A stretch of 64,000 bases of DNA, taken from the NCBI GenBank assembly GCA_000149225.2, contig CM000691.1:186001-250000 (forward strand), written 5' to 3'. The notes below the pieces were generated by a model, which saw only the letters and a program-made list of their open reading frames with translations, searched no databases and was not told the origin of the DNA. The DNA comes from Lachancea kluyveri NRRL Y-12651 (lineage: Eukaryota; Ascomycota; Saccharomycetes; Saccharomycetales; Saccharomycetaceae). Position numbers and translations under genes: made by a program. Of the stretch, positions 46,860-59,755 are shown piece by piece (within the stretch, counting starts at the first letter, position 1; each line of letters opens with the position of its first letter).

Positions 46860-47813
46860 CTTCGCGTTATTTTATTTTCTCGTATGGCTTCGCAGTTCAA
46901 TTTGAGACAGATGACTTGCTTGCTTGTTGTGGGTTTATCGTTTGTAAAGAGTGAATATAGTTGGAAAACACAAGTCTTGTATCAAAGCACGAATCTTAAC
47001 TTTTAGTCAGTCTGGCAGTTGGCTATAGTAAGTGTAGAAACTCTCTTCAAAACACGAAAGAACCTTGTTTGTTTTGTGGGTGGGATGGCAAATCCTTCAG
47101 GAAGGATGCAGTCTGGAATCAAAACAAGACCTACCTTGCCCCCGGTGGGCAAAACGCGAGAAACGCGAAAAAAACTGGCTGTTTTCAAACACCCATGCAG
47201 AGCATAGAGAATGCCACTTGGTGTGGTGTGTGGGTTACATGCATACTGCTGCACGTGACAACGGGCATCAATTATATAATAATATATACTGAAATGTAAA
47301 AGTGTATAGAGCTATTCAGCAGCGACAGCAGCAGTTGAAGATCAGGTAGGTGCAGTTCCCAAAGACGTCTACTTTTTTTTTTTTTTTCATCATTGAAAAA
47401 AACCTGTCGTTCTGATGCCTCTTAAAACAAAGTCTAGCGAGAGGGTTCTAAAGCAGGAAAAGTAAAAGGTGGTGCGAGATTAGTATAAGGTTAAAGAAAG
47501 AAAGAAAGAAAGAAATCTATGGCATAAGCACTATGGGCATTCGGGCTCTTCAAGTCGTAGCCCTCTTTTCGAAACGCACAGCATATAAACCTGTGGTCTG
47601 AATTGTATTAAAGACTCTACAAACAGCCGCACGTGTGAAGGGATCGATTTTGCAGCCAGCGACTTTCTTGCCAGGACAACGAAGAAGGGGGAAGGGGAAG
47701 GAGGAGGAAGACGAGGAGGAAGAACCAGCCGTATATAAACCGAAAGTGTCTTCGTCTACCAACTCTAGTCCCCGCTCCCCTTGCAACAGGCTCCGTAAGA
47801 AACACATACAACA
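46860..47813. promoter_or_regulatory. HSL1-APE1 divergent promoter
   Basis: 954 bp. Candidate SBF sites: CACGAAA at 47053-47059 and CGCGAAAA at 47164-47171, within a doubled CGCGAGAAACGCGAAAA context, about 190-310 bp before HSL1, fitting G1/S expression of HSL1. On the APE1 side TATATAAA is at 47732-47739, about 75 bp before the ATG. A (GAAA)n run lies at about 47493-47513, a T run at 47373-47386, and a GA-rich stretch at 47684-47724. Confidence 0.5.
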
Positions 47814-49355
47814 ATGTCCGAATCTACAACTCAGGAGGCTTTGCTCCAATTGAAAAAGACCTTGGAGCTTTTATCCGTTCAGCAACAGCACGGGACCGGT
47901 CCCGTGCCAACGCCAAAGGCTTCTAACAGGGTTAAAAAAACCTCTTATTTCAAAGACTATTCGTCCAAGTACCTCGACTTCACCTACGAGAACCCTACCA
48001 TCTACCACGTGGTCCGTTACTGTGCGACCAGGCTAGACAAAGCCGGTTTTACATACTTGAGCGAAAAGTCAAGCTGGTCCGAGGTGGCTTCTGGTAAGTA
48101 CTACACGATCCGAAACGGGACAAACCTGGTGGCGTTCACTCTGGGTGAGAACTGGAAAATCGAGAATGGTGTCGGTGCTATCGGCGCCCATATCGACGCT
48201 CTGACCGCGAAATTGAAGCCATGCTCTCTCAAGAACAACGTCGAAGGCTTCGAGTTGCTAGGCGTTGCGCCTTACGCCGGTACTTTGAACGACGTTTGGT
48301 TTGACAGAGACTTGGGGATCGGTGGCAGGGTGCTGGTTAAAGATCCGGAAACCAACAAGATCGATTCGAAGCTGGTCGACTCGTCCCCACACCCAATTGC
48401 CAGAATCCCGACTTTGGCTCCACACTTTGGCGCCCCCGCAGTGGGGCCCTTCGACAAGGAGGACCAAGCTGTCCCGGTGGTTGCATATACCGGCGACGAC
48501 GACGGCGGCGACGACGACGACGACGACGAAGGCCACGACGTGGAAGACGAAAAGAGATCCCCGTTGTACGGCAAGCACTCTATCCATCTGTTGAGATACG
48601 TTGCATCTCTCGCAAAGGTCAAGGTCAGCCAATTGCTCCAGTTCGATTTGGACCTGTTCGATGTCCAGAGGGGCACCTTTGCCGGTTTGAAGAATGATTT
48701 CATCTTTGCGCCTAGGTTGGACGACAGGCTGTGCAGCTTCAGCGCGCTGAACGCTTTGCTCGAGTTTTCCAACGACGGCCCCATCCCAGAGGGGTCCTTC
48801 AACTTGGTCGCCCTGTATGACAACGAGGAGATCGGATCGCTCTCCAGACAAGGTGCCAAAGGTGGTCTTTTGGAATCCGTCGTGGAACGTGTCGTGTCCG
48901 GTCTGTACACGGACACCTCTCTGTCCCGCACCGTGTTTGCAAACTCCATCGTCATTTCGGCTGACGTTATCCACATGCTGAACCCCAACTTCGCCAACGT
49001 CTATCTGGAACACCATAGGCCAAAGCCAAACGTGGGCCTAACCCTGTCCCTGGACTCCAATGGCCACATGGCCACCGACGTCGTAGGCACCGGCCTGGTT
49101 GAGGAGCTGGCAAGGTTAAACAACGACAAAATCCAATATTTCCAAATCAAAAACAATTCTAGGTCCGGAGGCACCATCGGTCCATCCATCGCGTCCCAAA
49201 CCGGTGCCAGAACCATTGACATGGGTATTGCTCAGTGGTCGATGCATAGCATCAGAGCCGCTACCGGGTCCAAGGATGTCGGCCTAGCCGTCAAGTTTTT
49301 CAAGGGTTTCTTCACAAACTGGAGAGAAGTCTACGACAACTTTGGAGACTTGTAG
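47814..49355 (+). CDS. APE1: APE1, vacuolar aminopeptidase I (M18 family)
   Basis: 513 residues (514 in S. cerevisiae). The N-terminal region, about 1-45, is the Cvt propeptide with an amphipathic helix (EALLQLKKTLELLSVQ). The M18 core contains IGAHIDAL, APRLDDRLCSF, LYDNEEIGSLSRQGA and ISADVIHMLNPN, which supply the two-zinc centre and catalytic acids; the C-terminus ...AATGSKDVGLAVKF is highly conserved. An Asp/Gly-rich run (DDDGGDDDDDDEGHD) is inserted near 224-240. Ape1 forms dodecamers carried to the vacuole by the Cvt pathway and autophagy. The gene is clearly richer in G+C than its neighbours: one hand-counted line (48241-48300) is 33 of 60. Confidence 0.95.
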   Translation: MSESTTQEALLQLKKTLELLSVQQQHGTGPVPTPKASNRVKKTSYFKDYSSKYLDFTYENPTIYHVVRYCATRLDKAGFTYLSEKSSWSEVASGKYYTIRNGTNLVAFTLGENWKIENGVGAIGAHIDALTAKLKPCSLKNNVEGFELLGVAPYAGTLNDVWFDRDLGIGGRVLVKDPETNKIDSKLVDSSPHPIARIPTLAPHFGAPAVGPFDKEDQAVPVVAYTGDDDGGDDDDDDEGHDVEDEKRSPLYGKHSIHLLRYVASLAKVKVSQLLQFDLDLFDVQRGTFAGLKNDFIFAPRLDDRLCSFSALNALLEFSNDGPIPEGSFNLVALYDNEEIGSLSRQGAKGGLLESVVERVVSGLYTDTSLSRTVFANSIVISADVIHMLNPNFANVYLEHHRPKPNVGLTLSLDSNGHMATDVVGTGLVEELARLNNDKIQYFQIKNNSRSGGTIGPSIASQTGARTIDMGIAQWSMHSIRAATGSKDVGLAVKFFKGFFTNWREVYDNFGDL

Positions 49356-52249
<2,894 letters not shown>

Positions 52250-52747
52250 ATAGCTTCCCAAATCTGCTCTGCATCTTTCTCTAGACATCTCTTTTCCTTC
52301 CTTCCTTCCTTCCTTCCTTCCTTTCTTCCTTTTAATATATCGAATACAGAAAAAAGAAGAAGAAGAAGAAGAAGAAGAAAAAAAAAGAAAAAAAAAAAAA
52401 AAAAGATAATTATAAATACATGTTTGTATTATACCTTGACTATTATTCCTAGATGGTTATAATAGTGCTTTAGTAAAGGTATTTATTTGTGGTTCTGAAA
52501 CCATATAGTTTGATATATCCTCTCATAGTTTTTTTTTTTTTCGGTCATCACCTCTATTCCATTCCCTACCGCCCCACGTGATGAAAAGCCATTCTCGTCT
52601 CTAATGACTCTCGTTCGAAGCAAAAAAAAAAAAAAAAAAAGCCCCTAAGAAAAACATAAACATACGTACCTTTTCCACCAACTCCCAACTCAAGCCACTA
52701 GCAAAGAAATAAAAGACAAACGTGATACCATTCCATCGTTTGATTCA
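52250..52747. other. GFA1-SEG spacer with microsatellites
   Basis: Contains (CTTC)n at about 52293-52330, (AAG)n with A runs at about 52350-52404, poly(T) at 52530-52541 and poly(A) at 52622-52639. CACGTG lies at 52576-52581 (in CCACGTGATG), some 170 bp before the SEG start. The many purine/pyrimidine tracts suggest a nucleosome-poor promoter. Confidence 0.6.
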
Positions 52748-55171
52748 ATGTTCCAACGCTCCAGGAAATCTCGTGAACCAAAAGCCATAGATTCAGGTGC
52801 TTTTGCGGCAGCCTCCGCAATTGGGAAAGCTTTGAATCCCAATGGCACTACGATAAACCCGGAGAAGCTACCACGTTACAACAGCTTGACTGCGAACCGT
52901 ACCAGTTCCATGGTTAGAAGCGGGTCAATGTCAAGTAGAAGCAATAGCCTGAGAAAAACCGCTCGAACCGGTTCAATCTCGAGGACAGGATCCACGGCCA
53001 CAAACGGCCGTCGTTTGTCAAGTTTGCAAAATAAAAGAAATAGTACGATTGATGAGAGCGAATTTTACGATGCCGAAGATACGTTTCATGAATTTGGGGG
53101 CCCTCAAGCTTCAGGCGTTCTACAAAAAACTGGAAGTTCTAAGCAAGCCACCGTGAAGAAGTACGTTCCAGGTCCACATGGATTAGTCGCAATCGAAGTC
53201 CCTGTTTCAGAAAAACCACACAACAGAAGATCTAGCATGAAACGGTCCACCTCTATGAATAGTGGATTGAACGTACGCAGAAGCTCTTTGAAGAAGAAGA
53301 CTTCCTCTGGGTCTTTGAATTCTCAGACCAAGGCAAAATCATCGCTAAGGAACTCTGTGTCTATGAATGGTTTATCTCGTACTTTAGGAGGCCCTTCCGC
53401 CTTAGCAGGGCAGACTGCAACCATTGAAGAGGAATTGGAAAACAGCAAACCTTTGATAGAGCAATCTTTAAAAGAAGAAACTGTTCAACAATTGGAGGAC
53501 GAAAAGCAAACCGTGACGCCAATCGTTTTTGCCAAGACTCCAAAGTTTGATACTGATGATAAAGGTGTGCAAGAAAAAGATGTCGAAGACAAAATTTCGG
53601 AGGAGCAAGCAGCTGCAATTGAAAAGCAGGAGGAAGTAAACAACCTACTAAATGAAGCAGTGGAACTTGAAAAAGAGATAAACAAGGTGGAGCAAGAAAT
53701 CAGTGCGGAAGCTGCTGGCTCGAATAAGAATCTGCTAAGTGGAGGAGAATCGGTGGAAATTTTTGTCTCTCCACCACCAGAAATTGCAACCGAAAGGACA
53801 AAAGAGCCAACTGACAAGAAGTCCGAAGAACCTACGCCTATCAAATCCCCTAAAAGTGACTTGAAAGGCGGGAGTTCTATGGCCCAGTATCTGCGTTCTG
53901 CTAACCCTTACTTGAAAAAAAACCAAGAAACAAACCTTTCGGATACTGTCCAACCAACCTCCACCAATGAAACAGGTAGCAGTAGTCTTTACTCATCTGA
54001 AACAAAGGAGAGTTTCAAGGAGCCCGCAATACTCAAACCTTTAGAAAAGACTCCTTCTCCAATGAAATCGGCTATGAAAAAGACGAACAGCACTGGCTCA
54101 AGCTCCAACTACGCGAAAGTTTCTTCCGCTGCAAATGATGCTTACCTATCATTAACAACTGCCGAAAATACCAGAATAAATTCACAAATTACTGAAAAGG
54201 TGACACGCAAACCTTCCAATAGGAGAACCACTGCGAGACCTCAGTCTATGATGACCGGGAAAGTTGCCAATACCAAACCGAATAGTGCCACGCCAAGAAC
54301 GAAACATTATTCAATGCAACCCTCTTCACAGCCAAACATACAAAGGCGATCTCAACTGCAACCGCAGCCGCAGCCGCAGCCACAGACTCAGCCACAACCG
54401 CCTGAGAGATCAAAAAGTAGACCCTATGGAAGCAAAGCATCAGCGAACAAACACTACAATCCAGTGAAAGCTAATACTTCCAAGGTTTCTGATGAGATTC
54501 TGTATCCTCCGGAGCCGCCAAAAAAAAGATCTAGTTTTGAAAAGCAAAGGCCACAACAAAGCCACTTAGGCTTCAAGAAACTATCGCTAAGAGAAGAGGC
54601 TACCGACGCAATATACGAGCAGAGTTCTTTGAATAATAAATTTCATAGTGGCTCACCTCAAACACCAACCAAGTTGCAGCGACAGCAGTCACAACAATCA
54701 CAGCAACCATCAAGCGAGCAAACGCTGATGTCAATTTCAGGTGGAGGTTGGAAATCCAGATTTCAAGATTCTGACTCTGAAGATGAAGGAGCCCCTGTAT
54801 TCAGTAGCGGTGCCAGCGGTTCTACGCAGCCAACTGCGCACAGCACTAATGGTGGCTTTTCTCTGTTTAAGCATAATAAGGGTGACAAGCGTTCGTCTTT
54901 GGTACCTCCGCAGCCACAATTTGCAGGTAGTACACCTAGCGGCTTGAGCACTAGTGCACCGGGATCCAAGCTGAACACACCAAAAGCTAACAAAAAAATT
55001 AGCAATATTTCATTAAGGGCTTCTAGTGTGGATGAAACTTTCACTCCTGTAAAGAAAAATAACCTGAATAACAACAGGTTTTTCAGTGAAAGTGCTGTTA
55101 AAGCTGACGAGGGTAAGAAAAAACACGGGATTGGGGGCAAATTAAAGAAACTCTTTGGTAGAAAAAAATGA
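52748..55171 (+). CDS. SEG2: SEG1/SEG2-like eisosome protein
   Basis: 807 residues, mostly disordered (S. cerevisiae Seg1 960, Seg2 about 1132). The N-terminus has RKSREPKAIDSGAFAAASAIG; Ser/Arg-rich repeats (SSRSNSLRKTARTGSISRTGS) follow; a coiled coil lies at about 280-320 (EEQAAAIEKQEEVNNLLNEA); a Gln-Pro repeat near 537-553; and a basic amphipathic C-terminus GIGGKLKKLFGRKK likely binds the plasma membrane. Between GFA1 and AAT1, where S. cerevisiae has SEG2 (YKL105C), with SEG1 (YMR086W) in the sister segment, so this is the single pre-duplication gene and the symbol could equally be SEG1. Seg proteins organise eisosomes with Pil1. Confidence 0.82.
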   Translation: MFQRSRKSREPKAIDSGAFAAASAIGKALNPNGTTINPEKLPRYNSLTANRTSSMVRSGSMSSRSNSLRKTARTGSISRTGSTATNGRRLSSLQNKRNSTIDESEFYDAEDTFHEFGGPQASGVLQKTGSSKQATVKKYVPGPHGLVAIEVPVSEKPHNRRSSMKRSTSMNSGLNVRRSSLKKKTSSGSLNSQTKAKSSLRNSVSMNGLSRTLGGPSALAGQTATIEEELENSKPLIEQSLKEETVQQLEDEKQTVTPIVFAKTPKFDTDDKGVQEKDVEDKISEEQAAAIEKQEEVNNLLNEAVELEKEINKVEQEISAEAAGSNKNLLSGGESVEIFVSPPPEIATERTKEPTDKKSEEPTPIKSPKSDLKGGSSMAQYLRSANPYLKKNQETNLSDTVQPTSTNETGSSSLYSSETKESFKEPAILKPLEKTPSPMKSAMKKTNSTGSSSNYAKVSSAANDAYLSLTTAENTRINSQITEKVTRKPSNRRTTARPQSMMTGKVANTKPNSATPRTKHYSMQPSSQPNIQRRSQLQPQPQPQPQTQPQPPERSKSRPYGSKASANKHYNPVKANTSKVSDEILYPPEPPKKRSSFEKQRPQQSHLGFKKLSLREEATDAIYEQSSLNNKFHSGSPQTPTKLQRQQSQQSQQPSSEQTLMSISGGGWKSRFQDSDSEDEGAPVFSSGASGSTQPTAHSTNGGFSLFKHNKGDKRSSLVPPQPQFAGSTPSGLSTSAPGSKLNTPKANKKISNISLRASSVDETFTPVKKNNLNNNRFFSESAVKADEGKKKHGIGGKLKKLFGRKK

Positions 55172-55417
55172 GGGGATTGTCACCAATGGATAGAATAAGT
55201 TGTAGGATGTTTCCTGCTCTTTTTTTTTTTTTTTTTTAGTTTTATACCTACTTAACTATTATTTTTTTTTTTATGTAACTATACGCTGCAAGCATCGGTG
55301 AATTGTTCTTCGATTCAAAAGAAAAAAAGGTTTAATATCCGTCTGAACTACATTCGAGTATATAACTAATAAAAGTCGATTGAAGTAAGCCTCGCAGAGC
55401 ACCAGAATTCAAGTGTT

Positions 55418-56689
55418 TCACGGTTTGTTTACCTTCACCAAAGCTTCGCAAACGTAATCTAGGTTTGTGTCATTGATGCCACTTAGAGATAATCTACCAT
55501 CCTGGGTGAGATAAACAGAGTGCTCCTTCCTTAGTAAATCAACTTGGTGTGAAGACAATCCCGTAAAGTAAAACATACCGTGTTGTTGAGTCCGGTCAAC
55601 CAAGTTAGACCACTGAGGCAATTTTTTGAACATTTCAGAGCGAACATGCCAAAGTCTCTGCGACATGTTTCGAACGTCCCTAAACCACTGATCTTTTAGT
55701 TTTTGGTCAGATAGTACCAGGTTGGCAACACGGGAACCGTAGCCTGGAGGAGAAGAGTAGATCCCGCGAACAATCTTCTTCAATTGGGAATCGATGTTAA
55801 GTTTCAGACCGTGAGTGACAGAGGATGGTACAACAACACTAAGTGACCCCACTCGTTCACCGTATAAACCCATGTTTTTCGCAAATGATTGGCAGAGGTA
55901 AAGACCATTAGACCAATGGTAACGGGAAGAGTCAAGACACATCCTCAAGAGGTAGGCATCACGGTAAAGATTGCCAGACTCCAGACCCTGGTATGCCATA
56001 TCTAGTATAGGGATCATGTTTAAATCGTGGATAGCATCTAAAATTTTTGACCACTGTTCTATTGTAGGATCGACACCGGTTGGGTTGTGACAGCAGGCAT
56101 GCAACACAATACACTGGGGAGCACGATATTTCCTAGTGGCACTACGCAAATCTTGTAACCAAGAATCAACATCTAAAGTACCATTGTTGTAGTAGGTGTA
56201 GTATCTGATATCTTTGAAACCATTACTCTGAAATACGTTAGTGTGGTTAGCCCAGGACGGAGCAGGAATCCACACTGTCTTGGAAACAAACAAATAAAGC
56301 AATTTGGAGGCAACAGCAAGTGCACCAGTGCCCGATAAAGTCTGGACAAAACTAATTTTGTCGTGTGATAGGTAGGGCTCACCTTGGGGGCAGGAGTCGC
56401 GGAATAAGAAATTCAGAACATTGGATTGGTATTCTGCAGATCCGGTGATTGGGAGATAGGATAAGTCCGTATTTAGCTGTTTATGATTTTCCAATATCTG
56501 TTGTGCTCGTGCAACAGATGGTAAAGTTGAAACTTGGCCTTGGTTGTCTTTATAGATACCGACAGTAAGGTTTACTTTCGACGGATTAAGGTCTTTGTTG
56601 AACTCCTCTGTTAGTCCCAAAATTCTATCTGGAGCGGCTCTAGGTATCCTGGTGATTGGATTATGGTACAGCCTTCGTAGCAGCAGCAT
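55418..56689 (-). CDS. AAT1: AAT1, mitochondrial aspartate aminotransferase
   Basis: 423 residues (451 in S. cerevisiae). N-terminus MLLLRRLYHNPITRIPRAAP is a short basic presequence. Fold-type I PLP enzyme: substrate/PLP motifs LHACCHNPTGVDP (196-208) and LDMAYQGLESGN (229-240), Schiff-base lysine K271 in QSFAKNMGLYGERVG, and the conserved C-terminal Arg in LSLSGIN is not visible as the usual RxSxAG form (DGRLSLSGI provides R). It interconverts aspartate/2-oxoglutarate and oxaloacetate/glutamate for the malate-aspartate shuttle. Convergent with SEG; divergent with the macro-domain gene by only 162 bp. Confidence 0.92.
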   Translation of the reverse strand: MLLLRRLYHNPITRIPRAAPDRILGLTEEFNKDLNPSKVNLTVGIYKDNQGQVSTLPSVARAQQILENHKQLNTDLSYLPITGSAEYQSNVLNFLFRDSCPQGEPYLSHDKISFVQTLSGTGALAVASKLLYLFVSKTVWIPAPSWANHTNVFQSNGFKDIRYYTYYNNGTLDVDSWLQDLRSATRKYRAPQCIVLHACCHNPTGVDPTIEQWSKILDAIHDLNMIPILDMAYQGLESGNLYRDAYLLRMCLDSSRYHWSNGLYLCQSFAKNMGLYGERVGSLSVVVPSSVTHGLKLNIDSQLKKIVRGIYSSPPGYGSRVANLVLSDQKLKDQWFRDVRNMSQRLWHVRSEMFKKLPQWSNLVDRTQQHGMFYFTGLSSHQVDLLRKEHSVYLTQDGRLSLSGINDTNLDYVCEALVKVNKP

Positions 56690-56851
56690 AAGGGTATAAA
56701 TAAGTTGGTGATTTGATATAAGTTAGTACATTGAGATGCGTTTGTAGTTCTATGCTCATCGTGCGGCATAAAATTTTTTCATTTTTTATGATACTTCATG
56801 CCGACGATAAATATACGCTTAGAAAATAAACTTTGATAAGCCAAATCTCGA

Positions 56852-57589
56852 ATGAAGGTATTACTTATAGACGCAAATGAGGCGATGGTGCGCTGCTGGA
56901 AACGCTGGTTGCGTAATATAACCACTGTAGAGTGCCATAGTGGTACGCTAGATACGGTTAAAACTGAGCCTTCTAGCCGTTTCGCGTTGGTACTACCTGG
57001 AAACTCATTTGGGTTTTTAGGTGGAGGATTCGATCTTGCAGCCTGCAAGTACTTTGGCAGAAGTACTCAGCTAACGCAGTTTGAGGAGTATTTTCGAGCA
57101 CAGTTAAATTACGAGTACAAGTCACCAGGTTCTGCAACGTTGCTATCTCTGGGGCCTTGGTGTAAAAACCGCTTTGAGTACATTATCCATGTGCCGACCA
57201 TCGTAGCCCCAACCTCTGTAAGCTACGATCCTCTCAGACCCATCGAGACCGGTTATCGTTTGGTGTTTGATACCACTTGGAATGCACTGGCTGCAATCCC
57301 AGAACAAGTATCTACGGTTGTGTTCCCTGGTATGTGCACAGGGTATGTTGGTGTTCCACATGAGATTAGTGCTAAGAGCATGGCCTTTGCAATTCGTCTC
57401 TTTTTATCGAAAAAACAAATTTCAGAAAACCTTTGTAATGCTCTGATTATGTACTTTTTGGGCTACGGCTTTCCTCCATTCTTTGACCATGAATGTGCGA
57501 TAGAATGCCAACGTCATGGAATAGATTCAGACATACTCAAGGACTTTGATGTCTCACAAGACTCAATAGACATGATACTTCCTAAATAA
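56852..57589 (+). CDS. YMR087W-like macro-domain protein (ADP-ribose-1''-phosphatase family)
   Basis: 245 residues (284 in S. cerevisiae YMR087W). The macro-domain phosphate loop is seen at about 49-62: LPGNSFGFLGGGFD, with a bound-nucleotide Asn/Gly pattern; VVFPGMCTGYVGVPH (about 154-168) forms the second loop. The S. cerevisiae protein is described as an ADP-ribose-1''-monophosphatase-like activity, which in tRNA splicing waste processing would act on Appr1p; the activity of this protein is inferred. Convergent with VBA1, stop codons only 62 bp apart. Confidence 0.87.
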   Translation: MKVLLIDANEAMVRCWKRWLRNITTVECHSGTLDTVKTEPSSRFALVLPGNSFGFLGGGFDLAACKYFGRSTQLTQFEEYFRAQLNYEYKSPGSATLLSLGPWCKNRFEYIIHVPTIVAPTSVSYDPLRPIETGYRLVFDTTWNALAAIPEQVSTVVFPGMCTGYVGVPHEISAKSMAFAIRLFLSKKQISENLCNALIMYFLGYGFPPFFDHECAIECQRHGIDSDILKDFDVSQDSIDMILPK

Positions 57590-57651
57590 AAAAATTAAAC
57601 CACAGTAATATTGAATATACTTTGTGAAGTGACTTGGCATTTCTAACTCTT

Positions 57652-59364
57652 TTATAAGGTACGACATAATTTAATCAACGCCCATGCTAAGACTATCCCG
57701 CATAGGCAAATACCGACGCTTGGGACGTAAGAAACAATAAAGGACGAATTATAGACGTCCAACAGGCCTGACAATAGTTCCCCCGAGAAGTTTTTCCTTA
57801 AATAACTAGAATCACGACTTAAATTATTGTATTGTTCAGTAATGTCATTCGCAGATAGATAGCTCCATAACTTCTTGGACAGAGTGGCCTCATACAGTGA
57901 CAAGGTCAAGGAAGCGCCAAGAACATTTCCGATGGACCTCCAAAGGTAAAACAAACCCGTTATCGTAGCTTGCTGTGATTTATCGATCGTGAAAACAATG
58001 CTCACCAGTGTAGATACTAGCAAACTTGCATACCCGTAACCTGTAAACGCTGATGCACATATGTACACGCACTTCCATGCCAAAGAATCGGATTTGAACA
58101 GATAATCCCTCTTGAGTCTCGTGTTGTTGGCCATAAGCGAGGTTTGGTTTGGCTCCAAATATGAGAGTAATGTTACTGCAATTACCAGTCCACACAGTTG
58201 TAAGAAAATACTGAAAAAAACGATCAAATAGGAACACTTGGCAAGGTTCATTTTGGTATTTCTCAGAATCCAACCGGTTATCAATGAAGCAGCTGCAGTA
58301 GCAATTGAGGAAAATAGCAAGAACCCACCGGTTTTCGTGACAGAAATATTTTGTACTAGCTGCAAGAAAATGGGCGATCTAAAGACGTCACCAAAAATCA
58401 CGAAAGATGAGCCCACAGTTAATATCGATGCCAAACCGAATGACCCACCCAATAATTCGAATGGTAAGATGCGTTCTCGTGCCAAATACAGCTCGTTATA
58501 CATGAAAAGCATAAAGCTGAGCCCAGTAAAAACAGAAAGTATTGCTTTATTCAAACTGGTGGAACATAGAAATAAAACACCACTGATTGTGCAAACCAAC
58601 GTTATTGAACCCCCAATATCAATTCTTGACAAATTTTTCCACGTGAATCTCTCCTCAAGGGGAGGAACATGAGCCAGTTTAATGTTCACATTTCTGTAGC
58701 CCAAAACCATGCAAATTAAAAGCATAGGAACTTGTAAACCAAAGATAGCCCTCCATCCGATTCTATCAAGGGCAAACCCCCCGAGTGGTGCACCTAATAG
58801 TTGGCCTGTGCTAAAAACGACATTTGCATAACCTTGGTACGCACCTCTTTCCCTGGCTGTACATATGTCACTTACAGTAATACTACTCATCGCACTGATC
58901 CCACCACCACCAATTCCGCAAATAGCCCTTGCAATGGAGAACTCGGTGACATTACGAGCGAAACAAGTTAATAGGCATCCAAGGCAAAAAAATGTATGTG
59001 CGACCAGAAGTGCAAACTTCCGACCTGTGATATCAGACAGTTTCCCGTAAAGTGGTTGGAATGCAGTGTTTGTTAGTAAAAAACTTGTAGCGATCCATTG
59101 TTTTTTGTCAGACTCCTGGAATTCTTCAGCAACACGGTTCATGATGTTGGCAACAATAGTTCCATCCAAGGCCCCTAGAAAACTGCCCATCCATAGGGAA
59201 AACACGATAGGTAATTTGGGCAAGTCCAAGTTATGCTTGTGATATTCCTCTTCTAAGCTCGAATTCTTTCTATTAAATTCATCCTCCAAGTTTAGCGATA
59301 ACGATTGAGGATCCAAGGTGTCTGGTAAAAGATTTGTCCTTTCGTCAGCAGTAGCCTTATCCAT
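57652..59364 (-). CDS. VBA1: VBA1, vacuolar basic amino acid transporter (MFS, DHA2)
   Basis: 570 residues (562 in S. cerevisiae). About 14 membrane segments. A cytosolic N-terminus of about 50 residues carries acidic and Leu residues (TNLLPDTLDPQSLSLNLEDE). First helix FSLWMGSFLGALDGTIVANI with the DHA2-type D; loop motif LYGKLSDITGRKFALL between TM2 and TM3; motif C-like GQLLGAPLGGFALDRIGWR. S. cerevisiae Vba1 imports Lys, His and other basic amino acids into the vacuole. Position YMR088C, followed by YTA12, is conserved. Confidence 0.9.
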   Translation of the reverse strand: MDKATADERTNLLPDTLDPQSLSLNLEDEFNRKNSSLEEEYHKHNLDLPKLPIVFSLWMGSFLGALDGTIVANIMNRVAEEFQESDKKQWIATSFLLTNTAFQPLYGKLSDITGRKFALLVAHTFFCLGCLLTCFARNVTEFSIARAICGIGGGGISAMSSITVSDICTARERGAYQGYANVVFSTGQLLGAPLGGFALDRIGWRAIFGLQVPMLLICMVLGYRNVNIKLAHVPPLEERFTWKNLSRIDIGGSITLVCTISGVLFLCSTSLNKAILSVFTGLSFMLFMYNELYLARERILPFELLGGSFGLASILTVGSSFVIFGDVFRSPIFLQLVQNISVTKTGGFLLFSSIATAAASLITGWILRNTKMNLAKCSYLIVFFSIFLQLCGLVIAVTLLSYLEPNQTSLMANNTRLKRDYLFKSDSLAWKCVYICASAFTGYGYASLLVSTLVSIVFTIDKSQQATITGLFYLWRSIGNVLGASLTLSLYEATLSKKLWSYLSANDITEQYNNLSRDSSYLRKNFSGELLSGLLDVYNSSFIVSYVPSVGICLCGIVLAWALIKLCRTL

Positions 59365-59755
59365 TTCTAAGCCTGTAGGAACACCGAAAGGAAGAAATGG
59401 TACTCTCTGAGTTGTGTGGTATAGCGATGAGTATTTATTAGTTCTTCAAAATATGCAACCGATGAGAGAACTTTGGCATGAGTAGAAAAACTGCCAATAC
59501 TCGCAAAAACGTAATCGGTGAGGCACAAGTAGTGCACCATATCTCTTTAAGAGTTCGCATAATTCTGAACATTCGGGCTTTTCTCAATTTTGTTGATTTT
59601 TGATGTATCTGGTTGGTTTTCGGTGTTGATCTCGGTATTCTCGGTATTCTTGCCCGAAATGTAACAAAATAGAGAGAAATAATGTAATCACTAGTATGTA
59701 CAAGATATAAGGGGGGTTAAAGGATACATAAAAAAAGAAACTAGTTTGGAGCTGA
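59365..59755 (-). promoter_or_regulatory. VBA1 upstream region and YTA12 3' flank
   Basis: 391 bp. GCGATGAG at 59424-59431 is the PAC core, usually a ribosome-biogenesis element and probably fortuitous here. A doubled CTCGGTATTCT sequence at 59630-59652 is a small direct repeat. No RNA gene seen. Confidence 0.35.

Noticed and set aside
48258-49016. Antisense ORFs of 252 and 241 codons over APE1
   Set aside because: They mirror a conserved, G+C-rich coding sequence, where stop codons are rare in all frames; low-complexity Ser/Val composition and no family resemblance.
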